From assembly GCA_019459525.1 (NCBI GenBank), contig JAIBEY010000019.1:1-48745 (forward strand): a stretch of 48,745 bases of DNA, given 5' to 3'. Both the position numbers and the translations under genes were made by a program. Positions 8,497-17,707 of the stretch are shown in pieces. Every line of letters begins with the position of its first letter. Position 1 is the first letter of the stretch. This stretch comes from Prolixibacteraceae bacterium. GTDB taxonomy: Bacteria > Bacteroidota > Bacteroidia > Bacteroidales > Prolixibacteraceae. The notes under the pieces are model-generated. The model did not search any database. It was not told where the DNA came from and saw only the letters and a list, made by a program, of their open reading frames with translations.

Positions 8497-9153
8497 ATGA
8501 AAAACATAGTTATTCTTTTAGTTTTTAGCATTTTGTGCTTACACTCAAATGCACAAACTCTGTATGCTGACATTTTTACGCCAGGTCTATTGGCTACGGC
8601 AGGAAGTGATCTGAGAAACCGCCTTGATGAAACAAATGAAAATCTTTCAGCAATTAACAGGGCTCAGTTGGCCGTGGCTGGCACATTGGTGGTTGCAAAC
8701 GATCTGCAAAATAAGGTTCTGAAGGGACTTAATACCGTTTCAGGCGTTGTAAAAGATGCAATTACAGTCAAATATATTGGCGAAACTGTACAGGATATTT
8801 TCGATGAAATTAAAGAAACAAAAGATTTGGTCTCAGATCATCCTGAATTTGCAGTCTTCGCAGCAAAAGGCGCCAGTGATTTTTTTGTGCGTGCAACAGC
8901 ATTGGCAGCAGAAGTAACCAATGTATTAACATCAGGAGAAACAAACCTGATGAACGCAGGGGACAGGTATAAATTACTAAACCACATCTACCTGGAAGTC
9001 AGAGTTCTGCGTGCAAATGCCTTTCAAATAAAACATTCAGTAAAATGGGCCATACGTGCCGGGTTCTGGAAAAGCCTTTCTCCATTTAAAACATGGGTTA
9101 ACCAGGATAGAATGATTATGGATGAAATCATGAAAAACGTAAAAAGACTCTAG
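8497..9153 (+). CDS. Secreted conjugation-operon protein, paralogue 1 of 3
   Basis: A 218-residue exported protein with a signal peptide (about 1-19, ending SNAQ) and an otherwise helical sequence. It shares layout and motifs with the next two genes: a central IGETVQDIF..I segment, a DHPEF motif, and a C-terminal W..LSPFKTWVNQDRMIMDEIM..VKRL motif. Position between traG and traJ is where TraI (DUF4141, possibly VirB5-like) lies in Bacteroides elements, and the helical layout is similar, so it may be a TraI-type protein. Three bases separate it from traG. Identity as TraI is inferred from context only. Confidence 0.7.
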   Translation: MKNIVILLVFSILCLHSNAQTLYADIFTPGLLATAGSDLRNRLDETNENLSAINRAQLAVAGTLVVANDLQNKVLKGLNTVSGVVKDAITVKYIGETVQDIFDEIKETKDLVSDHPEFAVFAAKGASDFFVRATALAAEVTNVLTSGETNLMNAGDRYKLLNHIYLEVRVLRANAFQIKHSVKWAIRAGFWKSLSPFKTWVNQDRMIMDEIMKNVKRL

Positions 9154-9156
9154 GTT

Positions 9157-9807
9157 ATGAGAATAACAATCACTGTTATTGCTGTTTTGTTTTCATTTCA
9201 ACTATTTGGACAAGGAAAAGGATACATCAACTATCTGCTGATTCATACCGAGGTTAATAACAGCCGAAAAGAACATGAAATACAAAAAAAGGCAAAAAAC
9301 AATGAAGCATTGGTTATGGCCAATGAATCGGTTAATAAGAAAACCACATCTGAATTCCAGGAAAAATATAAAAAAGTAAAATCAAGACTTAATAGCCTTG
9401 GAATCCTTATAGATGGAGCTAAGTTCCTTTACGATGCAATACCCCTTGTCAGCTCAATTAAAGATAGTCAGGAACAAATATTTGAAATGGTCAAGGATCA
9501 TCCCAAATTTATCCCTATTGCCATACTAGGTGAAGAGGAATTCATTATAAAGGCAAGCTCCGTAGTAACTTTTATAGCTGGGCTTTGTCTTTCGGTCGGC
9601 GACTTGAACCAAATGGAACCTGCAAACAGAAAAATTCTTCTGGATTTCGCAATCTCCGAACTGCGCCATCTTGATGGGATGTGCCTTATTCTAAAACATT
9701 CGCTTAATACCCGGATTATAATGGATAATGCTGGGTTATTAAAGAATTGGGTAACTCCAGATAAAAAAATCGTTGACGATATTTTAAGGAATATCAAAAA
9801 TTTCTGA
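9157..9807 (+). CDS. Secreted conjugation-operon protein, paralogue 2 of 3
   Basis: A 216-residue exported protein with a signal peptide (about 1-18, ending LFGQ). It aligns with its two neighbours over the second half: IKDSQEQIFEMVKDHPKFIPIAILG, a helical stretch, and the ending LLKNWVTPDKKIVDDILRNIKNF. It lacks the W..L.PF part of the C-terminal motif seen in the other two copies. The middle copy is the most diverged. It begins three bases after paralogue 1. Function is unknown; a periplasmic or surface role in the mating apparatus is likely from its position. Confidence 0.7.
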   Translation: MRITITVIAVLFSFQLFGQGKGYINYLLIHTEVNNSRKEHEIQKKAKNNEALVMANESVNKKTTSEFQEKYKKVKSRLNSLGILIDGAKFLYDAIPLVSSIKDSQEQIFEMVKDHPKFIPIAILGEEEFIIKASSVVTFIAGLCLSVGDLNQMEPANRKILLDFAISELRHLDGMCLILKHSLNTRIIMDNAGLLKNWVTPDKKIVDDILRNIKNF

Positions 9808-9829
9808 TGAAACGCTAAAAACTACAAAA

Positions 9830-10501
9830 ATGAAAGCTCTCTCCCTTTTTATCATTTTAAGTTTATCCATCTCTTTACTTTCTAAAGGACAATATGTTAC
9901 TTCATATTACGATCCCAAAAGGATAGAAAAAATGTCGTTAAACTATATTTCACGCATTCTAGCTGAAAAATCCCTGAGTTCGGAAACAGATACAATCAAA
10001 AAAAACGTCGAAAAAATTAGTTTAAACACAACAAAACTGGTTGCAGCGAAAACCATAATATACAAATCTCTTGTTACTGTAAACGAAGCAATTAAAGACG
10101 GTAAGGAAATAATGTATATCGGTCAGGCAATAACTGATATTATCAAACTTACTGGCGATATCCTGGATATTGCGAAAGACAATCCAGAACTTGTTTTGAT
10201 TGCAACAAAAACAATATCAACCATCAAGCTACAGGCTATTGAACTCTACAATGAAATTTCTAAAGTAATTACCAAGGAGGGCTCTGTTGAAGTTATGATG
10301 GACTATAATCAGCGGGATGAACTGTTAAGGGACATTTCAACAAGGTTGTCCATCATCCGAGGTGGCCTATATGCTATCTACAACGGTTTCTATTATGCAA
10401 AAATGAATGGTATATGGAAATCTCTTAACCCCTTTCAGTCATGGGTTAATCAGGATAAACAAATTATTGATAACATTTTAAGAAACACAAAAAGGCTTTA
10501 A
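9830..10501 (+). CDS. Secreted conjugation-operon protein, paralogue 3 of 3
   Basis: A 223-residue exported protein with a signal peptide (about 1-20, ending SKGQ). Shared motifs with paralogue 1 are MYIGQAITDIIKLTGDILDIAKDNPELVLIA and the C-terminal IWKSLNPFQSWVNQDKQIIDNILRNTKRL. The high likeness of the ends of copies 1 and 3 shows a tandem gene family that arose by duplication. It is 22 bp after paralogue 2. It could form hetero-oligomers with the others. Confidence 0.7.
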   Translation: MKALSLFIILSLSISLLSKGQYVTSYYDPKRIEKMSLNYISRILAEKSLSSETDTIKKNVEKISLNTTKLVAAKTIIYKSLVTVNEAIKDGKEIMYIGQAITDIIKLTGDILDIAKDNPELVLIATKTISTIKLQAIELYNEISKVITKEGSVEVMMDYNQRDELLRDISTRLSIIRGGLYAIYNGFYYAKMNGIWKSLNPFQSWVNQDKQIIDNILRNTKRL

Positions 10502-10518
10502 CCACAAAACAAATCAAT

Positions 10519-11340
10519 ATGAAAAAATTCTTTTTGGGCGTTCTACTGAACGCCTTTTTTATTTCCGTTTACGGGCAGGCCGTAATCCAGATTAATGACC
10601 CTTATTTTAATGCCCAGGAGGATCGAATGGTAATAACTCAATGGGGAAATTTTCTTCCAAAACCACGCTATTTTCTTGGTGTTCAAACAAATGTTCATTA
10701 TATGGCTACCTGGGGCTGGCTCGCTCCGGAATATAGCAGAGATTACAGAAATGGTCCGGATATACGACCGTTAGGCTTCTTTGGGCAACAAACCCAACGC
10801 ATGATACTCAACTCAAGCCTTGTGAGTGTAAATAAGATCCACCGGGAGATCACTGATTCAATAGCAAAAACGGCTCAAAGCGAGATAATAAACAATTCCG
10901 GGCTGCTTTCTTCAGCCGACCCTCTGTGGTTGCTCTATTACAAAAGGGAGCTTAAAGGGGTAAAAGATTATGATTTGGACAATACTAAATCTGATTTGAG
11001 TAACAGCCAGCTCCAACGTTTATCCGAAACAGGAGTACTAGACTGGTACGACAACGAAATGACTCGCATGAAAGAACGGTTAGAGGGTGCTTTTAACTCT
11101 GATATGGAAAGAAGCAACCGCATAATGGCCTATCACCGCATTATGATGGAATATCGTAAGGTCAAATCAAAATGGAATAACTCCCTTGTATCTGCATCTA
11201 AATCATTTTCCTTTAACGAAACTTATAATAAAACAAAGAAAATAACGTCAATCGGTGAAAACCTTAAAGGATGGGATAACTCTAGCGATCGGCAAATCAT
11301 GAATACTATTTTATTAAACGAAAAGAATAAAAGAAAATGA
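10519..11340 (+). CDS. Secreted conjugation-associated protein of unknown function
   Basis: A 273-residue exported protein; signal peptide about 1-19, ending VYGQ. The mature N-terminus is rich in aromatic residues (TWGWLAPEYSRDYRNGPDIRPLG) and the rest is helical and charged. Position after the TraI-like genes suggests a part of the mating apparatus, perhaps related to DUF5045 proteins, but no motif fixes this. The stop overlaps the topoisomerase start by 4 bp (ATGA). A terminator-like hairpin lies within the signal-peptide codons. Confidence 0.65.
   Translation: MKKFFLGVLLNAFFISVYGQAVIQINDPYFNAQEDRMVITQWGNFLPKPRYFLGVQTNVHYMATWGWLAPEYSRDYRNGPDIRPLGFFGQQTQRMILNSSLVSVNKIHREITDSIAKTAQSEIINNSGLLSSADPLWLLYYKRELKGVKDYDLDNTKSDLSNSQLQRLSETGVLDWYDNEMTRMKERLEGAFNSDMERSNRIMAYHRIMMEYRKVKSKWNNSLVSASKSFSFNETYNKTKKITSIGENLKGWDNSSDRQIMNTILLNEKNKRK
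10537..10560 (+). terminator. Terminator-like hairpin in the signal-peptide codons
   Basis: A 7-bp stem GGCGTTC/GAACGCC with loop TACT is followed by six or more Ts, starting 18 bases after the ATG at 10519. It is inside the coding sequence and in the sense direction. Confidence 0.45.
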
Positions 11341-13418
11341 AAGCAATAATAGCAGAAAAACCATCAGTGGCCAGAGAAATCGCAGCAATTGTCGGAGCCA
11401 CAGAAAAAAAAGACGGATACATGGAGGGAGCTGGTTACAAAGTAACCTGGGCTTTTGGCCATCTAATTGCCCTGGCTATGCCGTCATTATATGGCATCAC
11501 AGGATGGAAGAGGGAAAATCTGCCAATTGTTCCTCCGGATTTTATCATTACTCCAATACAAAAAAAGGATACTAAAAGCGGTAAATACATCGAAGATCCT
11601 GGAGCGCTTAAACAACTTAAGATTATAGGCAGCATTTTTAACGAATGTGAAAAAATTATTGTTGCTACAGATGCTGGCCGGGAGGGAGAGTTGATCTTCA
11701 GATTGATCTATCGTTACCTGAAATGCTCAAAACCTTTCGATAGACTTTGGATTTCGTCGCTTACTGAAAAAGCTATCCGGGATGGTTTAAAAAATCTTAA
11801 GCCCGGACAGGATTACAACAACCTGTACGAAGCTGCCAGACAAAGAAGCGAATCTGACTGGCTTGTTGGAATCAATGCATCTCAAGCCCTTTCCATATCA
11901 GCTCAAAAGGGGCTGTTCTCTCTGGGGCGGGTCCAAACTCCTACCCTGGCAATGATCTGTAAGCGATACCTAGAAAACAAGAATTTCATTCCACTTCCAT
12001 TTTGGCAGATCAAAATCTTCACAGAAAAAGATTCAATCCCATTTCACGCAATAACTCCGGAACAACTTTTTGAAAGAGAAAATGCTGAAAAAATTTATCT
12101 GGCTGTTAGTACCCAAAAATCTGTAGTAGTCCGGTCGGTTAACAAAAAAACAATAGTTCAGCAACCTCCCTTGTTGTATGACCTCACTTCCCTTCAACAG
12201 GACGCAAACAGGTTATATTCTCTAACGGCTGATACCACGCTTTCTATCGCTCAAAAGTTATATGAAAATAAAGCAATCACCTATCCCCGCACAGGAAGCC
12301 GGTACATCTCAGATGATGTATTCGAAGAAATCCCGGCATTAATAAACTTTGCAGCCAAACTGGGAAATTTTGCCATCTATGCTGCAAAACTGGCAGGCAA
12401 AGAACTTAATGTCAGATGTGTCAATTCGTCAAAGGTAACTGACCATCACGCGCTGCTACCTACTGGAACTGATAAAAAAGATCTGCAAGGAAATGACGAA
12501 AAGGTATATAACTTAATTATTGCGCGCATGCTTGAAGCCTTTTCTCCCCCTTGTATAAAAGACGTCACAACGGTTAATATTAATGTTGCAAACATCGATT
12601 TCGAGGCTAAAGGTTACCTTATTAAACAAACCGGTTGGCGCGAGGTACAAAGCGAAGCTGAAGCAGAAGATGAGCATGGAGGCCAGCTTCCCGAAATCAA
12701 TTCGGATGACATCTTGCCGATAAACAAAGCTGAGCTCCTATCAAAACAAACAAAATCCAAGCCACTGTTTACAGAAGCTTCATTACTTGCATCGATGGAG
12801 AGCGCAGGGAAAGATCTGGACTCCGAAGAAGAACGGGAAGCAATGAAAAACTCCGGACTCGGTACACCAGCAACCCGTGCAGGGATCATTGAAACCTTGC
12901 TTTTACGTGATTACATTAGTCGTGACAAGAAGAACCTTATCCCAACCGATAAAGGACTACAGGTTTTTGATGTGGTAAAAGAAAAACAAATTGCAGATAT
13001 CGCAATGACTGGGAAGTGGGAATACGCACTCTCAAAAATAGAAAATGGGGAATTGAAGCCTGTAGTTTTTTCCGAGAAAATAAGGGATTATACAAAGCAA
13101 ATCACATCCGAGCTTCTTAACGTTCCAGTCCAAATTAACACTCCATCCATACAATACAAGCTATATAAATGTCCCAGGTGTGGTAAGGAAGCGGTTGGTA
13201 TATTTAAGAATGTTGCAAAATGTTCAGACTGTGACCTTGTTGTTTTTCGCAAAATAGCGGAGAAAATGATAACTGACGCACAATTAATATCCCTGATCGT
13301 TGACCGGCAGACAAAGCTCATCAAAGGCTTTACCGGAAAAGCCAATAAAACATTTGACGCTTCACTCATACTTAACAATGACTTTAAGGTAATATTTGAA
13401 TTCCAGAAAAACACTTGA
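11337..13418 (+). CDS. topB: DNA topoisomerase III (type IA)
   Basis: A 693-residue type IA topoisomerase that passes single strands and can resolve DNA intermediates. The toprim domain is at the N-terminus (IIAEKPSVAREIA; ATDAGREGELIFR). The active-site tyrosine is Y316 in AITYPRTGSRY. A four-cysteine zinc ribbon (CPRCGK, CSDC) and a final topoisomerase repeat (LIKGFTGKANKTFDASLIL) form the C-terminus. Such TopB copies are usual in Bacteroidota conjugative elements. It starts on the stop of the gene before it and lies within the tra operon, unlike many relatives where it is outside. Confidence 0.93.
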   Translation: MKAIIAEKPSVAREIAAIVGATEKKDGYMEGAGYKVTWAFGHLIALAMPSLYGITGWKRENLPIVPPDFIITPIQKKDTKSGKYIEDPGALKQLKIIGSIFNECEKIIVATDAGREGELIFRLIYRYLKCSKPFDRLWISSLTEKAIRDGLKNLKPGQDYNNLYEAARQRSESDWLVGINASQALSISAQKGLFSLGRVQTPTLAMICKRYLENKNFIPLPFWQIKIFTEKDSIPFHAITPEQLFERENAEKIYLAVSTQKSVVVRSVNKKTIVQQPPLLYDLTSLQQDANRLYSLTADTTLSIAQKLYENKAITYPRTGSRYISDDVFEEIPALINFAAKLGNFAIYAAKLAGKELNVRCVNSSKVTDHHALLPTGTDKKDLQGNDEKVYNLIIARMLEAFSPPCIKDVTTVNINVANIDFEAKGYLIKQTGWREVQSEAEAEDEHGGQLPEINSDDILPINKAELLSKQTKSKPLFTEASLLASMESAGKDLDSEEEREAMKNSGLGTPATRAGIIETLLLRDYISRDKKNLIPTDKGLQVFDVVKEKQIADIAMTGKWEYALSKIENGELKPVVFSEKIRDYTKQITSELLNVPVQINTPSIQYKLYKCPRCGKEAVGIFKNVAKCSDCDLVVFRKIAEKMITDAQLISLIVDRQTKLIKGFTGKANKTFDASLILNNDFKVIFEFQKNT

Positions 13419-13430
13419 TACTTCGCTAAT

Positions 13431-14609
13431 ATGAAAACAATAAAAATAATGTTACTGAGAGGGTTGCTGTTTGCAGCCCTTCTTGTTTTTACAATACCAG
13501 TGTTTGCTCAAACAACTGTTCCAAACGACTTTAAAAAAGCAGTGGAGTATACAAATGGAGAATCAACATATGAGCCTTGGTTCATGGATTCGTTTGTCGT
13601 ACAAATGAAAGAAATCATTTATGAAGACTTCGATGCGTTTATAGAATTTGCCCAGGTACTTGCCGCAATAATGTCAATATTATATTTTGCATTGCGCTCG
13701 TACCAGATGATGACCGGAGAGAAAAAATGGGAGATCCTGCCCCTTATGCGCCCATTTGGACTGGCAATGATAATCATCTACTGGATTCCATTTGTACAGT
13801 TAATTTCTAAACCAGCCGATGCATTAACGGAAGCCATGTCTGAGAAACAGCGTGAAAAAATGGTAGAAGTTGATAACCTATTTAAACTAAGAGCCAAATA
13901 CCAATTGGCTATGTCCAGTATATTATGGGATAAAGCCGCCGAAATTGATGTTGCGGCAGGTCAGTCAACAGCTTTTTTTGCAGACCCCACTGTGGCAATA
14001 GGAGCAGCGGTAATGGAAGAACTCACAACTTTGTTTCAACCCATCCTTGCCCTCAAAATGAAATTAACAACACATATCAACCTCCTGGTTGCCCAACTTT
14101 TAGAAAAACTGGCACAGATGATCTTGCGTCTATCGGTTTATGTTGTTTTCATGCTACAGTTGATTTATATGGGAATCTTGATAATGCTCGGGCCGATCTC
14201 TGTTGCCTTGAGCATCCTGCCGATGTTCAGGGAAAGTTTTTCAACATGGATTTCAAGGTTTATTTCGGTCAACTTCTACGGTGTAGTCGCATACCTGGTC
14301 ATGTACGTTGGCGGTATAATCCAACAAGCTGCATTAGAATCGGAAATAAACCGATATAAAGAAATTGTAGATTCTGATGGACATCTGGTGTCAATGGAAA
14401 CCTTAATGTTTTTGATAAACAGTGGCATACTGACCTTTGGAATGGTAATTCTCGCATTTCTGATCACAGCCGTTTGTATGTTCACTGTTCCATCCATTTC
14501 AACCTGGATAGTATCAACTTCTGGAGTTAATTCCGCCGTTTCAACTACAGGGAGGGCAGGTTCAAAGGTGTTTGGCGCAGCCAAGGCCGCTGCAGGAAAA
14601 ATATTCTAA
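13431..14609 (+). CDS. traJ: TraJ, VirB6-like polytopic membrane protein
   Basis: A 392-residue membrane protein. A signal peptide (about 1-26, ending PVFAQ) is followed by at least five hydrophobic segments, among them AAIMSILYFALRS, LAMIIIYWIPFVQLI, a long stretch near 240-265, and GMVILAFLITAVCMFTVPS. The segment GEKKWEILPLMRPFGLAMIIIYW is typical of TraJ of conjugative transposons. It forms the inner-membrane channel platform. It follows topB by 12 bp. A terminator-like hairpin lies in the first 60 bases. Confidence 0.88.
   Translation: MKTIKIMLLRGLLFAALLVFTIPVFAQTTVPNDFKKAVEYTNGESTYEPWFMDSFVVQMKEIIYEDFDAFIEFAQVLAAIMSILYFALRSYQMMTGEKKWEILPLMRPFGLAMIIIYWIPFVQLISKPADALTEAMSEKQREKMVEVDNLFKLRAKYQLAMSSILWDKAAEIDVAAGQSTAFFADPTVAIGAAVMEELTTLFQPILALKMKLTTHINLLVAQLLEKLAQMILRLSVYVVFMLQLIYMGILIMLGPISVALSILPMFRESFSTWISRFISVNFYGVVAYLVMYVGGIIQQAALESEINRYKEIVDSDGHLVSMETLMFLINSGILTFGMVILAFLITAVCMFTVPSISTWIVSTSGVNSAVSTTGRAGSKVFGAAKAAAGKIF
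13460..13490 (+). terminator. Terminator-like hairpin in the signal-peptide codons of traJ
   Basis: An 8-bp stem with one G-U pair (AGGGTTGC with GCAGCCCT) and a 5-base loop, followed by a broken T-run (TTGTTTTT). It starts 29 bases into traJ. Confidence 0.4.
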
Positions 14610-14630
14610 TTTTAAAATCACCACTATATT

Positions 14631-15245
14631 ATGATACTAAAAAACATCGAAAGCAAAATCAGGCTGGCTACAACAATATCAATCCTTTCAATTGTCTTTA
14701 GTTTAATTGTTGTTATTATACTTACAGTATTTTATTCGATCCAATTAACCCAAGCAAGAAAAACAATTTATATCCTTGACAGGGATGTACCCATACTGGC
14801 TAAACAGACTGACAATGAGGTTAACCGCCCGGTGGAATATAGAGCACATGTTGACCTCTTTCACTCTCTTTTTTTTACCATCACCCCAGATGACAAATTT
14901 ATAGAGTATCAGATGAAACGGGCAATGTACCTTGTCGATGAAACTGGAATACAACAATACAATAACCTGAAGGAAAAAGGATTCTACAACCAGATCCTAT
15001 CGTCTTCCGCTGTTCTTACCCTACAAACAGACAGCATAACTGTTGACCCGGTCAAAAAACACTTCATTTTTTACGGGAAACAACGAATTGAACGAAAATC
15101 TTCAATCGTAATACGTAGCCTTATTACAGAGGGGGATCTGAAAGATATTCCCCGAAGCGCCAACAACCCTCACGGGGTTATTATTCAAAGATGGAAAACA
15201 ATTCAAAATAACGACATTGACAATGAATCAAAGAACATTTTCTGA
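14631..15245 (+). CDS. traK: TraK, VirB8-like conjugation protein
   Basis: A 204-residue inner-membrane protein with one N-terminal helix (about 13-36) and a periplasmic domain. The motif pattern VEYRAHVDLFHSLFFTITPDDKFIEYQMKRAMYLVD and the later RSLITEGDLKDIPRSANNPHGVIIQRW is typical of TraK, the VirB8 equivalent that nucleates the channel. It is 21 bp after traJ and its end overlaps the traL start by 23 bp. Confidence 0.9.
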   Translation: MILKNIESKIRLATTISILSIVFSLIVVIILTVFYSIQLTQARKTIYILDRDVPILAKQTDNEVNRPVEYRAHVDLFHSLFFTITPDDKFIEYQMKRAMYLVDETGIQQYNNLKEKGFYNQILSSSAVLTLQTDSITVDPVKKHFIFYGKQRIERKSSIVIRSLITEGDLKDIPRSANNPHGVIIQRWKTIQNNDIDNESKNIF

Positions 15246-15612
15246 ACCTGAAAATTCTATTGAGGAAAAACAATCTAAATTCAAGGAATACGCTCAAAGA
15301 AATCCGAAAGTAACATTTTATGTCATGATTGGCATAATGGCGGTTTCTATTATTATCTCTATTTCCTACAATAGTTACCAATCCAAACACCGAGAAAAAG
15401 CAGGCAGAAAAAGTTTGCCAGCTTTTTCTGTCCCAATTGACGATGGAATAAACAGCGCAAGTTCTCTTTTTGAGGTTTTAAACCTCAAAAAGGAGATTAA
15501 TGAACTGCTCTCAAAACAGACGTTAACTCAAGAAGACAGTTTAAATCTGCTTCAAGCACTTAAAAAACTGGAGTCCCTTAATAAATCAATTATCAAAAAA
15601 CCGGAAAAATGA
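15223..15612 (+). CDS. traL: TraL-like small membrane protein
   Basis: A 129-residue protein with a single membrane helix (about 30-50, VTFYVMIGIMAVSIIISIS) and a helical periplasmic tail. Position between traK and traM and the size fit TraL of Bacteroides elements, although sequence likeness is hard to judge. The ATG at 15223 is chosen over TTG at 15217. The ATG lies inside the traK end, so translation is probably coupled. Its short sequence carries two notable inverted repeats. Confidence 0.7.
   Translation: MNQRTFSEPENSIEEKQSKFKEYAQRNPKVTFYVMIGIMAVSIIISISYNSYQSKHREKAGRKSLPAFSVPIDDGINSASSLFEVLNLKKEINELLSKQTLTQEDSLNLLQALKKLESLNKSIIKKPEK
15393..15429 (+). terminator. Terminator-like hairpin inside traL
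   Basis: A 9-bp outer stem (AGAAAAAGC with GCTTTTTCT), one A-A mismatch, a 4-bp inner stem (GGCA/TGCC) and a 9-base loop. The sense-strand 3' arm supplies a T5 run. Confidence 0.4.
15467..15491. repeat. 25-bp near-perfect palindrome inside traL
   Basis: TTTTTGAGGTTT and AAACCTCAAAAA flank a single T, giving a 12-bp perfect inverted repeat. It lies 38 bp after the hairpin at 15393. It could be a protein-binding site or a hairpin in the mRNA. Confidence 0.6.
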
Positions 15613-16835
15613 AAAAAATAAGTTTTGCACAAAAACGGTACGTTTTTCCCTTGTTTTTTCTGCCACTCATTCTAATCCTAATCTTTGTTTATGGAGATGA
15701 AAAAGAAGAAGTAAAAATAACAGACAGTGAAAACTTACAGGCTTCAATCGCTCCTCCATCAAACGATGTTGTAAAAAAAGAAATACAGGATAAGCTAACC
15801 ACTTACCGTGAGAATTTTCGCAATGCTGACGGTTATACAGCGGTGGATAATCTTAACGAAGAAGACCAAGAACAAAATAGCTTTGAAAATTTGTATTCGA
15901 CAACCGAAAAATTAAGGCTCGACAGCATCAGGGAAGCAAATAAATTTAAATCCAGGTCGGAATCAATAAGCGATTCCGACCGTGAATTAATTGAATTGTT
16001 AAACGGCAACGGCGGAAGAACCCAAAAGGCAGAACCCGAAAAACGTCCAATTCCTAAAGAAGATCCACTAAAACTAATGCGCCAACAATACGCATTGCTG
16101 GACAGCTTCCAAAAGGCCAACAATCCTGATTACCAGATTCTGGAGGCTAAACAAAAAGCACGAATGGAATTGGAGAAAAAGCAGGAGCAATATAAACTGA
16201 ACCGGGTCAGTGTCTATAAATCCAACAAAAAGAATCTGCACTTTAACACCATCACGGCAGAAAATAATGATTCGTTTATTAAGGCGATCATCGACGAACA
16301 AATCAAAGTCTATGCAGGATCTCGGGTCAGAATCCGGCTTCTGGAAGATGTTTTTATAGATAATATCCTTTTACCTCAGGGAGCTTACTTGTACGCAATT
16401 GTTGACGGATTTTCCACACAGCGGCTAACGTTTACAATTACCTCTATCATGATGAACAACAAAATCTACCCCGTCGAACTCAAAATTTATGACCTTGACG
16501 GTTTACCGGGTTTATATGTGCCAGCTTCAGCTTTCAGGGAATTCACCAAAGAACTGGGAGGAAACTCGTTCCAGGGAATGAATATGTCAACATCAACAGC
16601 AGAAAATCAAAGCCAATTCCTAATGTCAACGGCTCAACGATTTTTGCAATCTACCTCTCAGGCTGTTTCAAGGGCTGTGATGAAAAATAAAGCACGGCTG
16701 AAATATTCCACATACATCTATCTTGTTGACAATACGATGCTGGATGAAGCGACAAAACAAAATAATCCGGGAGGAATCTTCGGCCGCCCAGACCTTGAAC
16801 TTATGAAAAACGATGAAGAATCTAATGGAAACTAA
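15609..16835 (+). CDS. traM: TraM, VirB10-like conjugation protein
   Basis: A 408-residue protein with one N-terminal helix (about 10-29, YVFPLFFLPLILILIFVYG), a long charged and probably disordered or coiled linker (about 60-210), and a C-terminal beta-rich domain (about 215-380). Motifs such as IKAIIDEQIKVYAGSRVRIRLLEDV and DLDGLPGLYVPASAFREF are typical of TraM, the VirB10-like protein that links inner and outer membranes. It overlaps traL by 4 bp. Confidence 0.9.
   Translation: MKKISFAQKRYVFPLFFLPLILILIFVYGDEKEEVKITDSENLQASIAPPSNDVVKKEIQDKLTTYRENFRNADGYTAVDNLNEEDQEQNSFENLYSTTEKLRLDSIREANKFKSRSESISDSDRELIELLNGNGGRTQKAEPEKRPIPKEDPLKLMRQQYALLDSFQKANNPDYQILEAKQKARMELEKKQEQYKLNRVSVYKSNKKNLHFNTITAENNDSFIKAIIDEQIKVYAGSRVRIRLLEDVFIDNILLPQGAYLYAIVDGFSTQRLTFTITSIMMNNKIYPVELKIYDLDGLPGLYVPASAFREFTKELGGNSFQGMNMSTSTAENQSQFLMSTAQRFLQSTSQAVSRAVMKNKARLKYSTYIYLVDNTMLDEATKQNNPGGIFGRPDLELMKNDEESNGN
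15955..15981. repeat. Inverted repeat inside traM
   Basis: A perfect 10-bp stem (GGTCGGAATC with GATTCCGACC) with a 7-base loop, without a T-run. It encodes part of the acidic linker. Confidence 0.5.
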
Positions 16836-16853
16836 AATTTTAAAAGAAACAAG

Positions 16854-17687
16854 ATGAAAACTAAAGTATTTAACTTCATAATCACATTGGTCTGTTTGTT
16901 CCTTTTTGCGTCCGCAAACGCACAACAAAAGACCAAGCCGGATTTGCCTTCCTTTCATATTCAGAAAGATGTGGCAATCCATTTCGTTTCACCAGAACCA
17001 ATCCAGTTCGTAGATATCTCAACGAACTGGATTGTTGGAGACATTCCCGTAGATAATGTATTAAGAATTAAATATGTCGATTTGGAATCCAAAACAATAA
17101 GCGATTCTGCTGCTGCAATTATTACGATCATAGGACAAAGTTTCATTGCCCAATACAAAATGATCTATAACCCGGCACCTAAGTCTGTATGTTCGCATAT
17201 TGAAGTATTACCTGAGCATATGAATCCCCTTGAGTTCCCTAAAATCACAATGTCTTTCCAAAAAATGAAAGATTTTGCAACCCAAATACTTTATAAGGAA
17301 CCAAATTTCAAAAATGTGACAAACAAAAATTTGGGGATGACAGCTAACCTTAATAATATCTTTGCGTTAGGTGATTATATCTTTTTGGATCTCTCCTTTA
17401 AAAATAGCACCAATATTAAATATGATATCGACCAGGTGCGATTTAAAATAAGAGACAAAAAAATCACAAAGGCAACCAATGTTCAGGACGTGGAAGTCAA
17501 ACCTACATTTACACTGTATAAGAATCAATCGTTCAAAAAGAGCTATAGAAACATCTTTGTCTTTCCCAAATTGACCTTCCCGGGGAACAAGACTTTTACT
17601 ATCCAATTAACCGAAAAACAAATTTCCGGACGGGTTGTCGAACTAGATATTGATTACAGTGATTTACTTCAAGCTGATACGCTGTAA
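16854..17687 (+). CDS. traN: TraN, VirB9-like conjugation protein
   Basis: A 277-residue exported protein; signal peptide about 1-23, ending ANAQQ. The core begins HFVSPEPIQFVDISTNWIVGDIP, a hallmark of TraN, followed by RIKYVD and IGQSFIAQYKMIY. The rest is beta-rich, with INFTLYKNQ-type segments. TraN is the VirB9-like periplasmic or outer-membrane partner of TraM. It lies 18 bp after traM. A strong 13-bp inverted repeat covers the TraN hallmark codons. Confidence 0.9.
   Translation: MKTKVFNFIITLVCLFLFASANAQQKTKPDLPSFHIQKDVAIHFVSPEPIQFVDISTNWIVGDIPVDNVLRIKYVDLESKTISDSAAAIITIIGQSFIAQYKMIYNPAPKSVCSHIEVLPEHMNPLEFPKITMSFQKMKDFATQILYKEPNFKNVTNKNLGMTANLNNIFALGDYIFLDLSFKNSTNIKYDIDQVRFKIRDKKITKATNVQDVEVKPTFTLYKNQSFKKSYRNIFVFPKLTFPGNKTFTIQLTEKQISGRVVELDIDYSDLLQADTL
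16999..17034. repeat. 13-bp inverted repeat inside traN
   Basis: CAATCCAGTTCGT and its exact reverse complement ACGAACTGGATTG are separated by 10 bases. There is no T-run after it. It lies in the codons for PIQFVDISTNWI. Confidence 0.6.
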
Positions 17688-17707
17688 AAAAATAAAACCT
17701 AAAATAT

